Part shown: one piece after another, positions 44,591 through 56,925 of the stretch
How the letters are laid out: each line of letters begins with the position of its first letter
Position numbering within the stretch: the stretch's first letter is position 1
From: Biscogniauxia marginata
Lineage: Eukaryota; Ascomycota; Sordariomycetes; Xylariales; Xylariaceae
DNA: 64,000 bases
Assembly (NCBI GenBank): GCA_022695795.1
Contig: MU404149.1
Location: 1 to 64,000, forward strand
Direction of reading: 5' to 3'
Notes under the pieces: generated by a model
The model's database searches: none
The model's input: only the letters and a program-made list of their open reading frames with translations
Told to the model about the DNA's origin: nothing
Program-made: the position numbers and the translations under genes

Positions 44591-46256
44591 CTACACAAAA
44601 CTAGGAACAATTACACAGTGGCTCATTACCGAGGTTAACGTATCGCGATAGCTAATGTTATCGCCATACGCGAGGTCATCCTGGACCCAGACGGCCTGCA
44701 ATGTTCTCTTACAATAATTAAAGGATCGCGACGAGCTCGTCTTCTCCGTCCTGGAGATGACATCGAGGACGACAGCCCGTTGCTCGTCCGTTCGCGCCTC
44801 GCAGCCAATGACGTGAATGGGAAATTGCTGTTTACAGGAACTCAGTCGGGGGAAGATGGCAAAGGCTTTATCGATGTGCTGTTGCGTCCTGATGGGTTGG
44901 TCGATCAGGCTGTAGGAACTTCGGTCGAGATACACCAGCATAGCAAGCTGATATAGTCGCATTACCAACTTCGCATCATCCGAAATATCATCTGTGACTT
45001 TTGGTATCGGTAGGCTCCTGATTCTCCAATCCATTACTCTTAGGAAGCCCTTGTAATCATCCACGTTGTCTCTGGTTTCCGTGCTAGATACCGTATCGCA
45101 TATTTGGGACAATAGATTTAGCATAGAGAATATAGGCGGCCGCAGATTGGAAACCTGGAATGTTAAATGTCAGACCAACACTTCATGTAGTTATGTAGCC
45201 TTTGTCATGTACGAACACGTGAGCAGAAGAGGTCTGTTGGACTCGACGGGAGCTCCGGGGCCCCTTCTCTTTTCCAGTATAGTAGTGAAAAGCGAGCGAG
45301 AACATCGTGGTAGTACACCCAGTCCAGCAAGACGGCCACGTCAGAGCCAAGATGAAGCAATGTTTTGATAGAGGACGCGTTGATGACCGTCTCGACACCG
45401 CCGAGGTATCCTGTCCATTGGCCTGAAGTGCAAGATGACTGGTGGACCTCAAACGAACAAAGTAGCATCCCCGTAGCAGCATGCTGAATGGTCTCTTTTG
45501 CGCCCAGACCTGGCGCTGCTAATCCTTCTACCAAGCCTCTCAGCGCAGCAATCTTCAGCTCAACGGCTTGGGACTGTAAGCCGTAGCGATGTAGCGAAGA
45601 AAAGGCCAGCAGCGCCTGGAGCACTGCCGCAGCCGAGGCCGTCTGCCCTTCAAGGGCAATTCGAACCAGGACATTCCCGAGGGCGGCGGCGTCGTGGCCA
45701 AAGGTAGCCAGGGACGCGGACGCTACACAGCAAACTATGGGCGGTGTACACGAACCTGTCAGCACTCCCTCCCCCTGACTAAGCTCGGTAGGTAGCTATG
45801 CAGGATTTACACAACATACAGTACTCGAACAGGTCTCGGTCAAGAGACTCCATCTTAGACGGGTTCCAGAACATTGGTACGCCTAGCAAAGGCAGGGGGC
45901 GCATCGGAACAGAGCTTGTCAAGCTATGGTACAACTCGATATCCCAATGCGACGTGTGGACAAACCGTACATCGGAGACTTGGCCCACGGTGAGGGGCAA
46001 CGGAGACGACTTGGAGACGACAGCACGCCGGCGGTCGTTGGCACGCGGCCAGGACAGCCTGAGACCCTGCCACTGGCATTTCCGGTTGGATCGAGAGCAG
46101 TTCGTACACTTCGGTCTAGCGCGATCGCAACTGATGGCACACCCTGGCCGTGTTAGGGGTTAGGGGTCTTCTTGCTTCTCTTCTAGGTCCGGTCCTCTAC
46201 CTACCTCTACAAGTAGCACAACCCGTGCGCACCGCTGCCATCTGCCCTTCCCGCAT
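44591..46256 (-). CDS. Zn2Cys6 transcription factor
   Basis: This is a fungal-specific regulator with an N-terminal zinc binuclear cluster and a Fungal_trans_2-like middle/C-terminal region. Exons 46205-46256, 45820-46143, 45217-45755 and 44591-45154 give 492 aa. The cluster is split by the first intron (61 bp). Joined, it has Cys13, 16, 23, 30, 33 and 40 with canonical C-x2-C-x6-C-x6-C-x2-C-x6-C spacing. An extra Cys19 lies in the first loop, where basic residues are usual. The rest shows LFEYC, FGHDAAALGNVLVRIALEG, ALLAFSSLHRYG and the long helical C-terminus typical of the family. Its place next to the P450, UbiA and PAL genes suggests a pathway-specific activator (inference). The first intron phase was fixed by the Cys spacing. 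Confidence 0.85.
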
Positions 46257-46968
46257 GGTTGTGCTGATCAGTCGTGCGCAGATAGCCGAAGTACACAGCA
46301 GTGTAAGACAGAGGGGAATCGGTGAACCCTAAACCGGTAGCGGAGGCATCGTATTTATAAACTTGCCATTTCTAGGGATTCGACGTTACACTGCATCATA
46401 CCAGCCCATCTCGTTAGACGGATAGGGAAAATAGACCTGATCCTAAGCGGTACTCCCTAGTACTCGCCAATTTCCCATTGCGATTTCCAATTCACTTAGA
46501 CTGCGCCGTGCGCTCTTTGCCACTCCGTCTGACAAGTCTAGCTAACTACCTCGGTAGCTAAGCACTCCGTTATCAAAATATATTGATACCCGAATACATA
46601 ATATGAATCATAATGATTGTGCCGCGCGATGTGACTAGCCAATAGTGGAATAGTATTTTATGACTTGTAGTATTTCTCTCGTAATCTCGTAATTCGTAGG
46701 TCTCACGTTCAAGTCATGTACGTTCCAAAAGAAAAAGAAAAAGAAAAAGACAAAAGAAGGGGGGGGTTAGGAGGGAGTTAAGGGAGGTGGACGCTTCTCG
46801 GGCGAAGAACGCTTCTTCTCCTATTTAATGACTAATAATGACGGTTCTCTATATAGTTAAAAAAAACCTATTCCTCTCTAGTTTATTAATTTATAATAAT
46901 TAATGGTTGAATAACAAGTAACTAGATGCTGTTACCTAAGAAAGGAAGTAACTATGTACCCTTATACC
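46257..46968. other. Intergenic, upstream of the transcription factor
   Basis: This holds the promoter of the Zn2Cys6 gene and the left edge of the AT-rich island. It contains an (AAAAAG)n-like purine tract at 46728-46770. No ORF is supported. Confidence 0.5.
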
Positions 46969-47130
46969 TATGTACCTTTGTACCTAGGTACTTTTAACAT
47001 ATAAAGGTTACGCTTTCCACGTAACCTTTAATAAATAATTCTTTTTTTAAATATTTAATATATATCGTTTTACTTTTATTATTTTATTTATTATTATTAT
47101 TTTATTTTTATTTACGTATATATTTATTAA
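46969..47130 (+). repeat. Left direct repeat (LTR-like) of the RIP'd element
   Basis: This 160-bp segment matches 53489-53650 at a constant offset of 6520 bp. Nearly all differences between the two copies are C/T or G/A transitions, for example ACGCTTTCCACG against ACACTTTTCGCG. That is the expected outcome of RIP acting on once-identical LTRs. The full LTR borders are not visible. Confidence 0.75.
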
Positions 47131-49905
47131 TATTAATTAATATTATTAAATAATAATATAAATTAATAAAATTAAAAAAGTTATTATTATTTTAATTAAA
47201 AGGCTTTTATTATAATAATATAAGCGATAATAATACTATTTTTTTTTAATTATATCGAAATAAAAGTAATTAAAAACGTTAATTTAAAGTGTTATTTAAA
47301 ATTTCGAATAACTTAAATAACTAAATATCTTTAAATACTTAAAAGCTTATAAATAACTAGTTAAGTTAATTAAATTAATTTTAAATTACTTTTTAACTTT
47401 TATTCGTTTATTTGACTTTATAATAATTAAATAAGAAAAGATTAACTTAAAATAAATAAATATCCGATAAAAGTTAATTTAAGTATTTATAATATTAATA
47501 TATTTAACGTATAAATAACCGAGAAGACCTTAAAAAGTATTAATAATAATTTAATAAATTTATAATAAGTAATTTCGAGTTAATACTTACCCCGTTATAA
47601 ACTAGTTTAAAAATGCTTTAATAAAGCAAGGTATATATATTAAAAAAAGTAATATAAAGTATTTTTAAGAACTTACCAACCTCGTTATAATAAAAATATC
47701 TTTAATTTAAGATTTTAAAAAACTAAAAATAAATAAAAGTAATTTAATATACTAATATAAAAAATATTAATAATTAAAATTAATTAAAAAATGATTTATT
47801 TGAAATTAATAGTTTTCATTTAACTTTAATTAGTTTTATTATAATTTAAATAAGTTATAATAAAGTTATTTATAATAAAAATCTTCTTTTTATTTTTATA
47901 AATATATAATATTAAAATTTTATTTTAATTATAAAGGTTAAAAAATTAAAATTATAATTAATAACGGTAAAATTAAATAAAACGTAAAGTAATTAAAAAG
48001 AAAATCTTATAATAAAAGTAAACTTATAACTTTTAACCTTTTGGCGATTTTCTCTCGAGTTTGTTATAAACCCTTAATACTAAAAATAATAACTTTTAAG
48101 CTCGAGAGGAGTTTATATTAAGTTTTTTAACGACTCTTTTTAAGCGTTTAATAATATTTCGCTGCTCAACTAAAGGATTTTTCGTTAATAAGTACTTTTA
48201 TAATTATTTTTCTTTTTTCACTTTTTAAAATATTTATATTTATATTTATAAAGGTATTTATTAATAACTTATTTAAATTACCTTAATCCGGGATTTTATT
48301 TTAAATATAACTTAAATTATAATTTATAAGTATTTTTTATATAATTATATTTAATAATAAAAAGAAATAATTAAATTATAAGAAAAACGGTATTATTTTT
48401 CAAAGCTTAATTAAATTAATATGTTATTTTAAAACCTTATTAAACCCCGGGATATTAATTTTTAATAGTTTACTTAAACGTAAAATAAAGGCTTATTTAA
48501 GCCTTAAAAAGCTCCGCTTTTTACTTTTTAATGGGTTAATTACGTATATTAAGAAATAATGCATTTAAATAATTACTTATACTGGTTAGTAATTAATAAA
48601 AATAAACATATTACGATATTTTATTAGTTTAAATCTTAAATAAGATATATTTTTAATTATAATAAAACATTTTAAAAAGGCTTAAAAAGGCTTAAAATAA
48701 CTATATAAAAATATATAACATTTTAAAGAATAAGTTATAATTTTTAAACGTTTATTATATTATAAGAATTTAATAAATATAGTTTTATATCGTATTTTTG
48801 ATTATTTTTTTAAATAAAATAATAATATACTTTTTATATAATATATCTCGATATTTATACTTTATAAATATATACCTCGTAATGAAATAGTATTTTAATA
48901 TTATTATAATTAAATAATTATTACGTTTTTTAAAATAAAAATCGAAAAACAAAATAAAAACAAAATGGATTTAAAAGTACTTTAAATTATATTAAATAAG
49001 CTTTTTTTATATTAAAAGGTCTTAAAACTTAATTTTAAAAGAAAATAATAATTAATTATAATAATATATTACATTTATTATAACGTTTTTTTAATTATAA
49101 TATGCCTTTTTCAAATTTTTAACTAGATTTAAAATTTTAATTAATAAGCTTTAAATATTTATAAAAATTTAAAAAGAACATATTAATATTTAATAAATAA
49201 AAATAACAAAAATAATAATAATAAAATTAATTAGTTTTACGTTAATTACAAATACTATTAAAATAATAAAAGTAATAAATATTATTTAAAGTAATTATCC
49301 CGGCTTTAAAAGCGTAAATACTAAGTATATAAAAAAGGAATATTAATTTATTAAACACTTCAAAAAAAGCGGAAAAAGGTTAAAACTTAATAAAAAGCTA
49401 AAAAGGATTAATTTAAAAATAATTATATTACTTTTTTAATGAAATATAAAGGAATTAAAAACCCGGAATTAAATATTAACTAAAGAGAAAAAAACTTATT
49501 AAATTTTAATATATTTATAAATAAACAATATATAATTATAATATATTTATTTAATTAAGTTTTTTAATATTAAATCGTTTCGTTTTTACTATATAATAAA
49601 ACTAAGTTTAATATTATATTTATTTTAAATCGTTACATGAAAGACATCTTTTAAGAAATTATATTAAATACCGGTGCCGTAAAAGTATTTATAACTAGGA
49701 AAAAGTAGTACTTAATTTTAACTAAAAAACACTTTAATTAACTAAAAATAAATAATAATCACGCCGGAAAAATTAATATATAATTCGAAAATAAATTACT
49801 TATTAAATTAATTTTCATATAATAAAAACGAATTTTTTATTTTTATTTTTACTTAAAAACATAAATTAATTAAAAATATATTTTAATAACATTATTAATT
49901 AATTA

Positions 49906-50114
49906 ATATATGTTGGTAAGTACGTACATATGAAAGCAAAGTAACGAATAACGATATGAAAGATAGGGGTGAGACTGGTGTAATATTGATGTCTAAGGAG
50001 GGAAGTATCTATATGAGATAAACTGCCAAAGACAGCCTATTTATGCTAAATGACATGTAGCTACTTCCATGTGGGGATAACCCCATCCATGCTTGGCATC
50101 CAACTATCAATATA
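49906..50114 (+). mobile_element. Solo LTR, family 2, copy A, with ATATA target-site duplication
   Basis: A 199-bp sequence of normal base composition (49911-50109) sits in the AT-rich island. It starts TGTTGGTAAG and ends CCAACTATCA. ATATA flanks it on both sides (49906-49910 and 50110-50114). It interrupts the protease-to-integrase part of the decayed polyprotein. It has few RIP-like changes relative to copy B, so it inserted after the host element had decayed, or it was too short for RIP. Confidence 0.82.
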
Positions 50115-50945
50115 TAAAAATAATATAATAATTAAAGTCGTTTAAAAGTAAAAATATTTATAGTTTTAACTTAAAGATATAACTTATTTTATCGAGACGG
50201 AATTATAACAAATTTATACCCGTTTTAATTATTTATTAATTAATAAGTTATATAACCTTTTAAATAAAACAAGTTATAATATTAAAAATTAAGAATATTA
50301 AAAAAATTAATAAATTTTATTATTATTATTAAATTAAAAATAAAATATTATAAAGGTTTAAATTTAACTTAAAAAACTTAAATATAAACTTTAATTACGA
50401 AATTATTATAAATATTATATATTTAAAAAAATAATTAATACTTTATATAATTAATATAATTACGGGATTTTAAATAGTAAAGTTTATAAAAACCATTTTT
50501 ATTAAAAAAACTTAAAAGATATTAAATTAATATTAAATTAATACTTATTTTAACTTATTTAATATTATTACTTATAATATTAGTATTAATTTTAATAATA
50601 CTAAATTTCGGAATAAAATATATTTTATTAAAATTATTTATAAATAAGTCCTTATTAAGGTATATTAATTTATAAATAAAATTAAAAAATATTATAACTT
50701 TATTCGCCGGATATATAAAATTATCTTGAAAGAAGTTTAAAAATTAAAAATATTTTGTTTATAAATAATAATTAAAGTCGTTAATAATATAATAAACTTA
50801 AATGACATTATATTTATATTATTAATTTTTAAAGCTTATTTAAAAATTAATAACTGAAATTAAAAAGATTAAAACATAAAAATCCGTTTAAAATACTTTA
50901 AATACTTAAAATAAATTAAACACTTAAAAACCCTTTTTTATATTA

Positions 50946-51151
50946 CTTCTTGTTGGTAGGTACGTACGTATGAAAAGCAAATAACGAATAACAGTATGAA
51001 AGATAGGGGTGAGACTGGTAGTAATATTGATGTCTAAGGAGGGAAAAGTCTACCTGAGTTATGCTGCTGAAGGCAGCTTATTTATACTTAAAGAATGTAC
51101 TACTTTACATGCGGGGACACAGCCCCTGTTTGTCAACCAACCATCACTTCT
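50946..51151 (+). mobile_element. Solo LTR, family 2, copy B, with CTTCT target-site duplication
   Basis: The 196-bp copy (50951-51146) starts TGTTGGTAGG and ends CAACCATCA. An exact CTTCT repeat flanks it at 50946-50950 and 51147-51151. It shares the GAAAGATAGGGGTGAGACTG and TTGATGTCTAAGGAGGGAA blocks with copy A and lies in the same orientation 1.04 kb away. Since each copy has its own duplication, they are two separate insertions rather than the two ends of one element. Confidence 0.85.
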
Positions 51152-52833
51152 TTTAAATAATAAGATCTTAGTTTATTAAGAAAAAAACAAATAAAAAATT
51201 ATATAAAGTTATTATAATTATTAACAAAAATATAACCGTCAATTTAAAAGCTTTAAAAAGAATCTTTACGTTTTAAAGTTTACATATTAAACTATATATT
51301 TAACCTAAAAAGTATATACTTATAAAAAAACTTGAAATTAAAATTCCAAAATTATAATTCGACCTCGTAAATTACGAGATTATTTAAAAAAAAAGAACTA
51401 AACATTATATAAGTTAATTATTTATACATTAAAATAAAAGAAAAAAATAATTATATATTAATATTAAAACTACGAATAAATAAATAAAATCGTAACCTTA
51501 AAAAAACTATATAAAGCGTTTAATTTAACTAAGTTAAATACTTTATTTATAAATAATATTTTATAACTCGAAATGTATAATGTAGTAATATATTAAAAAG
51601 CTATTATTTTTAAGTTTTAAATAATTTGCAAAGTTAAAAGTAAAAATATATTAACTTTATACGAAAAATCTTAATTAATAATATAAAGATATAAAGACTT
51701 TAATAAGGAATTTATTATAACTTATATCTTTATAATTTAAAAGGCGAATTAATATTTCGTTATTAAAAAATAAAACTAATAATTTAAGATATTATAATAA
51801 TATATATATAGTTAAAAATATTAATATAAAAATAAATAACTCGAGAAAACGTTATTATATATCGTTAAACTATTATACGAATTCGCGGAATTAAACACAT
51901 ATTAATTTAAAACGTATTTAAAGTATTATTAATAAGAATTATATATAAAATTATTAACTTTTAATTTATATTTATTAATTATAAAGATTATTTATTTATT
52001 TAAAATTACGAAATTATAAATAAATAATATTTTAAATATTAATATTACGAAATTCCTCGAGAAAAAAAATAAAGTATTTATTAAAATAGAAATTAAGATA
52101 AAACCTTAAAAGTATTAAAAAAGAATAATTAAAAACTTTAATAAGTTATATATCGTAATTCACTTTGAAAGACACGGAATTTTTACTTATTAAAAAAATA
52201 AGTTAAAAAGTTAAAACCTTTAAACTTAAAAATATTAAATATAACTAAAAAGTTCGTTAAATAAAAAACATAAAAAACGTATATCTTCTCGATTTATTAA
52301 TTAAAAACTATTTTCGATTATTTAATAATAACTTAATATATTAAACTTAAACTTAAAAAAGTAAAAACTTTTAACGCGAGAATTAAGTAATAAATAAAAT
52401 AATAAAAAACGAGGATTTAATTACGTTAAGTTAAACCTTTAAAACTTATAATTATACGTTTTTATAAAAAACTTATTTATTAATAATAAAAATATAAGTT
52501 CGTAAATTAAATACCTTATTATATTAAAAAATAAAAAACTTATTATTTAAAATAATAAACTTCGTATTACGAATAATATTATTTATTAATTAATTATTAA
52601 ATATAAATAAGTTACGTGTAACGTTTTAATTAGCGAGATATATAAAATAATATAAGGATTTAACGTTAATTATATTAATTATATTATTATTAATATAATT
52701 TTTAAACGTTTATCACTTTTAAAAGCCATATTAATTTTATATATAAATTCGTTTTCTTTATATTAATACTTAATTTAAATAAATAACATAAACGAGAAAA
52801 AACTAATAATTATATAAAAATAAAAAAATCAAT

Positions 52834-53208
52834 AATATTATTACAACCCTGTTTTGATCACGTGACCTAAGGTCACGTGGTATCCTTTGAGTGATCTCGC
52901 GATCTCGGCGAGATCGCAAGATCAAGTAAAAAGAACTACAAGAAGTGTGGGGGGAAAAGAAGTATAAGTAGACTGAAATTTCTTTTATATCTAGTCATTC
53001 ATTTCTAGTTCTTTAGCTATCAATTTAAGACTATAGTCACTCCTTGATACTATAGTGAGAGTACCTTGAAATCTCTTTGACGAACAAGACATTGTGAATC
53101 TCTTGAACCAATCTCAATCCACTGTTACCTTCAAATCAAGAAAACCCAGTACGTACTCACCTGTGAAGTCAGCTGACTAGGAAAGACAGGGAGGTTCGTC
53201 ACAAATAT
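52834..53208 (+). mobile_element. Solo LTR, family 1, copy 3, with AATAT target-site duplication
   Basis: The copy spans 52839-53203 (365 bp). It starts TATTACAACCC, the transition-mutated form of the family start TGTTACGAACC, and ends GGTTCGTCACA. AATAT flanks it at 52834-52838 and 53204-53208. It shares with copies 1 and 2 the CTATAGTGAGAGTACCTT block and the TACGTACTCACCTGTGAAG block. A TCACGTGACC..GGTCACGTG palindrome lies near its left end. Confidence 0.85.
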
Positions 53209-53278
53209 CTGTTAAATATAAAACCCTTAATAAAAATAACTAAATTAACTTAAAATTAAAAAATTAAAAATTAAATAA

Positions 53279-53378
53279 NNNNNNNNNNNNNNNNNNNNNN
53301 NNNNNNNNNNNNNNNNNNNNNNNNNNNNNNNNNNNNNNNNNNNNNNNNNNNNNNNNNNNNNNNNNNNNNNNNNNNNNN
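53279..53378. other. Assembly gap, 100 N
   Basis: Exactly 100 N bases are present, a conventional placeholder for a gap of unknown size. It abuts a tandem repeat, which probably caused the assembly break. Confidence 0.98.
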
Positions 53379-53484
53379 GTAATAATTAAATAAGTAATAA
53401 TTAAATAAGTAATAATTAAATAAGTAATAATTAAATAAGTAATAATTAAATAAGTAATAATTAAATAAGTAATAATTAAATAAG
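53379..53484 (+). repeat. Tandem repeat, 15-bp unit GTAATAATTAAATAA
   Basis: About seven perfect copies of the 15-mer follow directly after the gap, so the real array may extend into it. The array ends where the right direct repeat of the RIP'd element begins. Confidence 0.92.
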
Positions 53485-53488
53485 TAAT

Positions 53489-53650
53489 TATATACCTTTA
53501 TATTTAAATACCCTTAATATATAAAAATTACACTTTTCGCGTAACCCTTAATAAATAGTTCCTTTTTTAAATATTTAATATATATTGTTTCACCCTTATT
53601 ACTTTACTTATTATTATTATTTTACTTTTACTTATATATATACCTACTAA
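53489..53650 (+). repeat. Right direct repeat (LTR-like) of the RIP'd element
   Basis: This is the partner of 46969-47130. It supports a single retrotransposon insertion spanning the island, with allowance for the nested LTRs and the unknown gap length. Confidence 0.75.
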
Positions 53651-55124
53651 TAATAATATATATTAATAATTTAATATAATTAATTATAAACCTTTTTAAT
53701 TAAAAACTTAAATATATATTTAATATAAGGCCACAAAGGTCTAAAGGACTTTGTAGGTCTTAACTTTAAATAGCTTAACTAAATAAGGGAGATAAAAGTC
53801 CATATATAAAGCTTATAAGCTTGCGGCTTGTAAGGCTCCTTTTTTATCTTTACATAATTTACTACTATTTACACACACTTTATATATATACGTATTAATA
53901 TTATTTTATTATTTTATTAAAGTTTTATTAAAAATAAAATAAAATAAATATTTAATAAATCTTGTTAAAATGGTTATAACTGATTATTTTTAATTAACGC
54001 GAAAAACTAAAAAAAGTTTTAAACTTATTTATTTCATATTATTAAGTAGTTACTAAGCCACGATATAACTATAATAACTTATATATATAAATCGCGGGGA
54101 TAAAGCAAAATTCTTATATATAATTTCAGTCTCTCTTTTTTTCTTTCCTCTCATTTAATAATAGTTTAATATTAAGTGAATAATATTAAAGTCTTTTTTC
54201 TAGTTAATTACCAAGATTATAATAATAACAATATACACGCCCTGTGGATTCCTAAGTAATTAATTATAAGGAACAATAAAAAAACCTGAATAATAAGAAA
54301 TAAATCTACTAATTACCTTAGGAACCCATTTGTTGTTATTATTATTCAAGTAGCTGTTAAATTAGACATTTTCTGATCTTTTTAATCAACAAGTTTAGAT
54401 CCTTACATCCTGAAGAATCTTGAGTGAATACAGTTGCGTAAGCATCAGGGTTTATGAGAACCAGGACCCGAAAGCACAGCCCTGCTACGGGCCACTTGCA
54501 ACCACCACACGTTCCGCCTTGTTATTATGAGCTAAGGCTGAAATTCCGTGTGCTCTCATGTCAGGATTCACGGCCTCATTCGTAGCCTTACTCATCATGA
54601 AACATGAGTCAGTGAACGAGGCTTGGTCTAGGTGGAATTTGTATCCAAGCTGAGGACCGACGATTACTATGCTTACCGGCCGTTGCTTAAAAAAGATACG
54701 GCTGAACAAAAGCCTCCCACGGGTCCTTGGGTAATTCTTCACGAGTGGGAGATGAAAAGACACAAAGAGGGATTCAGCCCCATGAGAAATAGTCCCGTCC
54801 ACTCGAGAGGAGATCCAGCCTCATGAACAATAGTCCTCTTCTATCAATACTCAAAACCCCTTTCGATGGTCACTTATCGTACGTAACCTTCGCTAAATGA
54901 CTGATACTTGATATAGATTAAAAATATCCAGGATGGGGCACGAGGAACGTGCTATGCTGATGGGCAGTGGCTTGGAAAGGATCTAAGCCCGTGGGAAGGA
55001 TTCCGGTGGTGACTATGAACGAAGACCATAAAAGCAAACGTGATGTCTGCTATATCGGAGGAGAAAGAGTATCTCATTCAACGCTTTACCATCGTAGCCG
55101 TAGTACGACTAGAACGAATCAGAA
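53651..55124. other. Right flank of the AT-rich island and promoter of the BBE gene
   Basis: The AT-rich composition fades out by about 54400. At 54632-54826 a short plus-strand ORF ends TGPWVILHEWEMKR and looks protein-like, possibly a fragment of a small alpha/beta-barrel enzyme, but I cannot place it with confidence. The last few hundred bases should hold the promoter of the FAD oxidase gene. Confidence 0.4.
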
Positions 55125-56925
55125 ATGGTCTCTCCCAAGTCCTTGATCGTGGCCTATGGCCTCACGCTCCTACCAGCCCTCGTGACCAGTTCTCCCGCCG
55201 TGCCTCGTTATTTTCAGAGAAAACTGTTCTCGCGAGGTAACATAACTGCAGGCATAGTCGAGGCTGAGCTGGGCCCGCAGCTTTCCAGTGGCTCGCTAAT
55301 TTTCGGGTCTGATAACTCCCAGTGGTCCGACGCGACGAGGAGATGGAATACTTTGGTGCGGCCTGATGTTCAGGTCGTCGTGGAACCAGCAGCCGAGCCT
55401 GACATAGCAAAAATTGTGAGTGCTTACTCAGGAGGTTCCTGAGAATTTGATAACAGCCCTACTAACTCTAGTCAACATTAGATCAAGTACTGTAATGATA
55501 ATAGCTTCGAGTTCCTCGTAAGGAATCGTGGTCATGGAACAACGTCTTCCTTGTCAACCTTCTTGGGTATAGAAATCAACGTGGACCAGCTCCTGGGCAT
55601 TACTGTTCAGCCGGATGGGGAGACTGCTATATTCCAAGCCGGAACATACGGTGCTCAGGTCATACAGGCACTTTGGGACGAGGGTTACGTTACCAGTAAG
55701 CGCTCTGTTATTATTGAAATTTCTCATTGCTGAAATTGAATTTTCTAGCCACTGGATCTACACCATGTGTTGGGCTGATGGGTCCAGCACTAGGTGGTGG
55801 TCACGCGCGCTACGAGGGACTCTACGGCATGGTCATGGATGACATCCTGCACTATAACGTCGTACTAGCAAATGGCACAGAGATCGGTGTAAATGAGACG
55901 AGCCATTCGGATCTTCTCTGGGCTCTAAAAGGGGCTGGTCACAACTTCGCCGTTGTCACTAGTATCGTGAAGAAGATCTATCCTAAGGAGACTGACACAT
56001 GGCATTACCACACCTATACTTGGACGCAAGATAAGCTAGAGACTGTATTTGAAACGCTAAACACGTTCCACAAAAGTTACAATGGCACTACACCTCCTAA
56101 GATGGGTGTCAACTACGGGTCAATCATCATGAATACGTCCGTTAGCACAACTGAGGTTAGTAGTTTTTTTTACCCCTATTCCAAAACTATTGCTAATCAG
56201 GCATAGGCGGTACTGGAGTGGGGCTTCAACTACGCCGGCCCTGCTGATGAGGCAGAAGAGCTCCTGAAGCCATTCAACGCCATCGGTGCCGTCGCAGAGG
56301 AGATGGGTGATGTCTCATACCCCACGGTATCTGGTGTTACCGCTGGAGACTGTGCTTCCGCCAACTATGTCATCTCCAGTGTCATGACACTGGAGTACAA
56401 TATCACAGCAGAACGCGCGCTCTACGATCATTACGTCGCGAAGGTGGCCGAATACCCCGAGTTCGGTACCACAGCCTACCTCTGGCACGAAGGCTACGCG
56501 ACTGCCGGGTACCAGGCTATCCCTTCCGACTCCACCGCTTACCCTCACCGCGAGGAGAACCATCTAATGTAAGTCGTCCCCCCCCCCCCCCTCCGTGCAA
56601 CAGGCACGTAATATTATACGCGCGATTAGGTAGACCAACTTGTATCACCTATAGGTTCTTCAACACCGCAGTTCCGGAAGGGTCTGACCTGCTGGACGCG
56701 GCAGAGACGTGGGCCAAGGAGGCGTGGGACCTCTGGAACGGTGGCCAGCCCGGCCGTCTGCCAAAGACGTACGTAAACTACGCCTTCGGCCACGACTACG
56801 AAACACTAGAATCCATCTATGGTTATGAATCGTGGCGCTTGGACAGACTGCGCTCGCTCAAGGCTACATACGATCCAGAGAACCGTTTCCGCTTCTTTGT
56901 TCCGATTGTATCTGATTCAGCATAG
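55125..56925 (+). CDS. Secreted berberine-bridge-type FAD-linked oxidoreductase
   Basis: This is a VAO/BBE-family oxidase, typically secreted or in the secretory pathway, that oxidises alcohols, phenolics or forms C-C/C-O bonds in fungal metabolite pathways. Exons 55125-55415, 55482-55695, 55749-56155, 56207-56568 and 56655-56925 give 514 aa. An N-terminal signal peptide (about residues 1-22) is present. The two covalent FAD attachment residues are both there: His115 in NRGHGTTSS and Cys175 in GSTPCVGLMGPALGGGH. The bicovalent BBE type is therefore likely. The C-terminus has YVNYAFGHDYET, then LDRLRSLKATYDPENRFRFF, as usual for the family. Several Asn-glycosylation sites (NIT, NGT, NTS) fit secretion. 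All splices join in frame; the gene is intact. Confidence 0.92.

Larger units (their letters stand above)
46969..53650 (+). mobile_element. RIP-degraded Copia-type retrotransposon (gag-pol relic)
   Basis: Nearly 7 kb of extremely AT-rich DNA is bounded by direct repeats and retains a decayed polyprotein on the plus strand. Near 49655-49830, a retropepsin-like site reads ILNTGAVKVF, where the catalytic Asp has become Asn by G-to-A. Near 50176-50290 the GAG-pre-integrase pattern FIETEL-stop-QIYTRF..NKLYNLLNK is readable. Near 50517-50740 integrase-core patterns appear (INTYF, NFNNTKFRNK, IKKYYNFIRRIYKIILKEV) with many stops. His-to-Tyr, Gly-to-Asn and Arg-to-stop changes are all C-to-T or G-to-A. 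Reverse transcriptase should follow (51.2-52.8 kb), but I cannot read it convincingly. Two solo-LTR families inserted later, and a gap interrupts the right side. Confidence 0.75.

Noticed and set aside
49911..51146. The two family 2 repeats as the 5' and 3' LTRs of one 1.2-kb element
   Set aside because: Each copy has its own exact and different target-site duplication, and the sequence between them continues the older Copia polyprotein.
54632..54826. Plus-strand ORF ending TGPWVILHEWEMKR
   Set aside because: It looks protein-like and may be a fragment of a small enzyme, but the rest of the fold cannot be found on either side, so I did not call a gene.
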